From an uncultured Bacilli bacterium (lineage in GTDB: Bacteria > Bacillota_I > Bacilli_A > RF39 > UBA660): a stretch of DNA of 22,298 nt. Position 1 is the first letter of the stretch. Every line of letters starts with the position of its first letter. Both the position numbers and the translations under genes were made by a program. Shown here piece by piece: positions 21,420 through 22,298 of this stretch. The stretch is from the NCBI GenBank assembly GCA_944332105.1, contig CALVJI010000013.1:1-22298 (forward strand), in the 5' to 3' direction. The notes under the pieces were generated by a model. The model was not told where the DNA came from, did not search any database, and was given only the letters and a program-made list of their open reading frames with translations.

Positions 21420-22298
21420 TTATCCCACTATATAAGGGTCATTAGCCGTCCCAATTCCTTTTATTATCGGAGTATCAGGTGCAAGATTTATGACAGGACG
21501 CACGCCATACGTGGCGGTAACCCATGTGCGAAAAGCATACCCGGACGAGTAAGCAATGAACACGTTCGCACCCGCATTCGCGGCGTTGAAATTCCTAGGC
21601 GACATTGTCCAGTAATGACTGGATGAATAAGTATAAGATAATCTGTTTAAATACCCATCAGCTAAACCACCTAACATCAGCTCATCGACTGTTATAAGGC
21701 CAATTGGGTAAGTTAAGGTTTGATTGCCATCTGCATTTGTTACTGTAAATAAATCGTTAGATGCATTTGGACAAATTAGACTTGGTTCATGATTTACATA
21801 TCTTCTGTGTCCTTTAAAATAAGTAGTAGCTGTTGTACTTACTCCGTTTCCACTATCTAAACTTCTATCATTACAAAATCCTGAGTCTGCTATATATTCA
21901 CTATATCCTTTATCTACTATATTTGTTTTATACCAACTATCTAATTGAGTTTTTATAGCAGAATCATTTTCATTCGCGTGAGTCTCTGCATAACTACTAT
22001 TAAATGTATTTCCATACATGTAACCTACATATCCAGGGTTTGTTCTTGTACTATTAAAAGCATTTGTTTTAATTTGTAAGCCACTTCCAGTGGCATTCGC
22101 ACTTGTTCCTGCATAAAGCAAACGTACAGAGCCATCCCCATTTTGTCTTATTATTCTCCAATAGTATCCTGCAAATTGAACATAGTTGTTACTTACACTT
22201 CCACGATAGTAATAACTTTTCCCATCTTGGTCTTCCATCATGTATAAACCTCTGTCCGATTTATCACTTTCTTGCTCACTTTGGGTATATGCATAGGC
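21420..22298 (-). CDS. Surface protein with candidate hypervariable C-terminus, 5' end outside window
   Basis: The frame is open from the window edge to TAA 21420-21422, giving 292 visible residues; the start is not in view (ATG 22241 is internal, since AYAYTQSEQESDKSDRGLY precedes it in frame). It carries the same blocks in the same order as the 273-1689 gene: YYYRGSVSNNYVQFAGYYWR, IIRQNGDGSVRLLYAGT, GFCNDRS, TYPIGLITVDELMLGG, YWTMSP and YGVRPVINL. By analogy it should be anchored by an N-terminal helix outside the window, with the domain outside the cell. The segment between WTMSP and PVINL is GC-rich and adenine-poor compared with both flanks, and its residues differ completely from the sister gene there. 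That fits a C-type-lectin-like diversity-generating-retroelement target, in which such end segments form the binding face. Ligand unknown. A terminator follows. Confidence 0.8.
   Translation of the reverse strand, partial: AYAYTQSEQESDKSDRGLYMMEDQDGKSYYYRGSVSNNYVQFAGYYWRIIRQNGDGSVRLLYAGTSANATGSGLQIKTNAFNSTRTNPGYVGYMYGNTFNSSYAETHANENDSAIKTQLDSWYKTNIVDKGYSEYIADSGFCNDRSLDSGNGVSTTATTYFKGHRRYVNHEPSLICPNASNDLFTVTNADGNQTLTYPIGLITVDELMLGGLADGYLNRLSYTYSSSHYWTMSPRNFNAANAGANVFIAYSSGYAFRTWVTATYGVRPVINLAPDTPIIKGIGTANDPYIVG
21492..21596 (-). other. Candidate variable region (VR) of a diversity-generating retroelement target
   Basis: The 105 bases coding for RNFNAANAG through RPV contain 59 G or C (about 56 percent), against about 38 and 39 percent in the flanking 94 and 70 bases of the same gene. 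The coding strand has only 17 A in 105. Codons such as GCC, GCG, TAC, TCC, ACC and CGC could arise from AAC-type template codons by replacing A, the hallmark of retroelement mutagenesis. No template repeat or reverse transcriptase lies in the window, so this is a candidate. Confidence 0.5.

Noticed and set aside
1..22298. CRISPR array, tRNA, rRNA or insertion-sequence ends
   Set aside because: No regularly spaced repeats, no tRNA-like cloverleaf with CCA end and no IS-type inverted repeats with a transposase were seen. The Rpn-like fragment alone is not an IS.

Overview
The window is a compact, AT-rich stretch of a low-GC Bacillota genome. The gene set looks like an uncultured gut Bacilli lineage of the Erysipelotrichales/RF39 type, but no rRNA or marker set is present to prove this. 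Every supported gene is on the minus strand, so transcription runs from high to low coordinates. TGA is used as an ordinary stop (trhP1, DUF1292, ireB, ampS), which argues for the standard code and against Mycoplasma/Spiroplasma. Shine-Dalgarno sites are strong, sigma-A promoters are near consensus, and several intrinsic terminators are folded around the stop codons.

Layout in the direction of transcription. (1) 22298-21420: a cell-surface protein of a recurring family, cut by the window edge, whose C-terminal segment is sharply GC-rich and adenine-poor, like a diversity-generating-retroelement variable region. (2) 21322-18566: three poorly characterised genes, namely a secreted DUF3298-like protein, an acidic single-pass surface protein and an unknown cytosolic protein. 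(3) 18563-15950: a strong promoter and an unusually short T-box leader controlling an M29 aminopeptidase and tyrosyl-tRNA synthetase. (4) 15932-12200: a probable operon of a cysteine-cluster protein, a DUF308 membrane protein, a cardiolipin-synthase-type phospholipase-D enzyme and a pilin-like member of the same surface family. (5) 12199-9583: LemA and a DUF2207 membrane protein, each with its own promoter and terminator. (6) 9581-8795: a SigE/SigK-like sigma factor. (7) 8788-7020: an RNase J paralogue with an altered metal-binding motif. (8) 7004-1806: the conserved ireB-ruvX-DUF1292-mltG-trmR-trhP1-trhP2-greA operon, in Bacillus subtilis order but without udk. (9) 1795-273: a second surface protein whose reading frame is interrupted by a ten-base poly-G tract. 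(10) 161-1: the 5' end of an Rpn/PD-(D/E)XK-type nuclease gene.

The housekeeping parts serve tRNA wobble modification, tRNA charging, RNA decay, peptidoglycan synthesis and membrane lipid synthesis. The unusual part is the surface family. Three genes (about 273-1689, 12200-13045, 21420-22298) share an FA[NG]xxW-type block and a C-terminal [KR]PVI[NQ][IL] block. One has an apparent slipped-strand (phase-variation) switch just after its start codon, read as OFF here (ten G; nine would be ON). Another has a candidate hypermutated C-terminal cassette. Together they suggest a surface repertoire diversified by more than one mechanism, which would be the most novel biology in this window. No reverse transcriptase or template repeat is visible here, so the retroelement part is inference.
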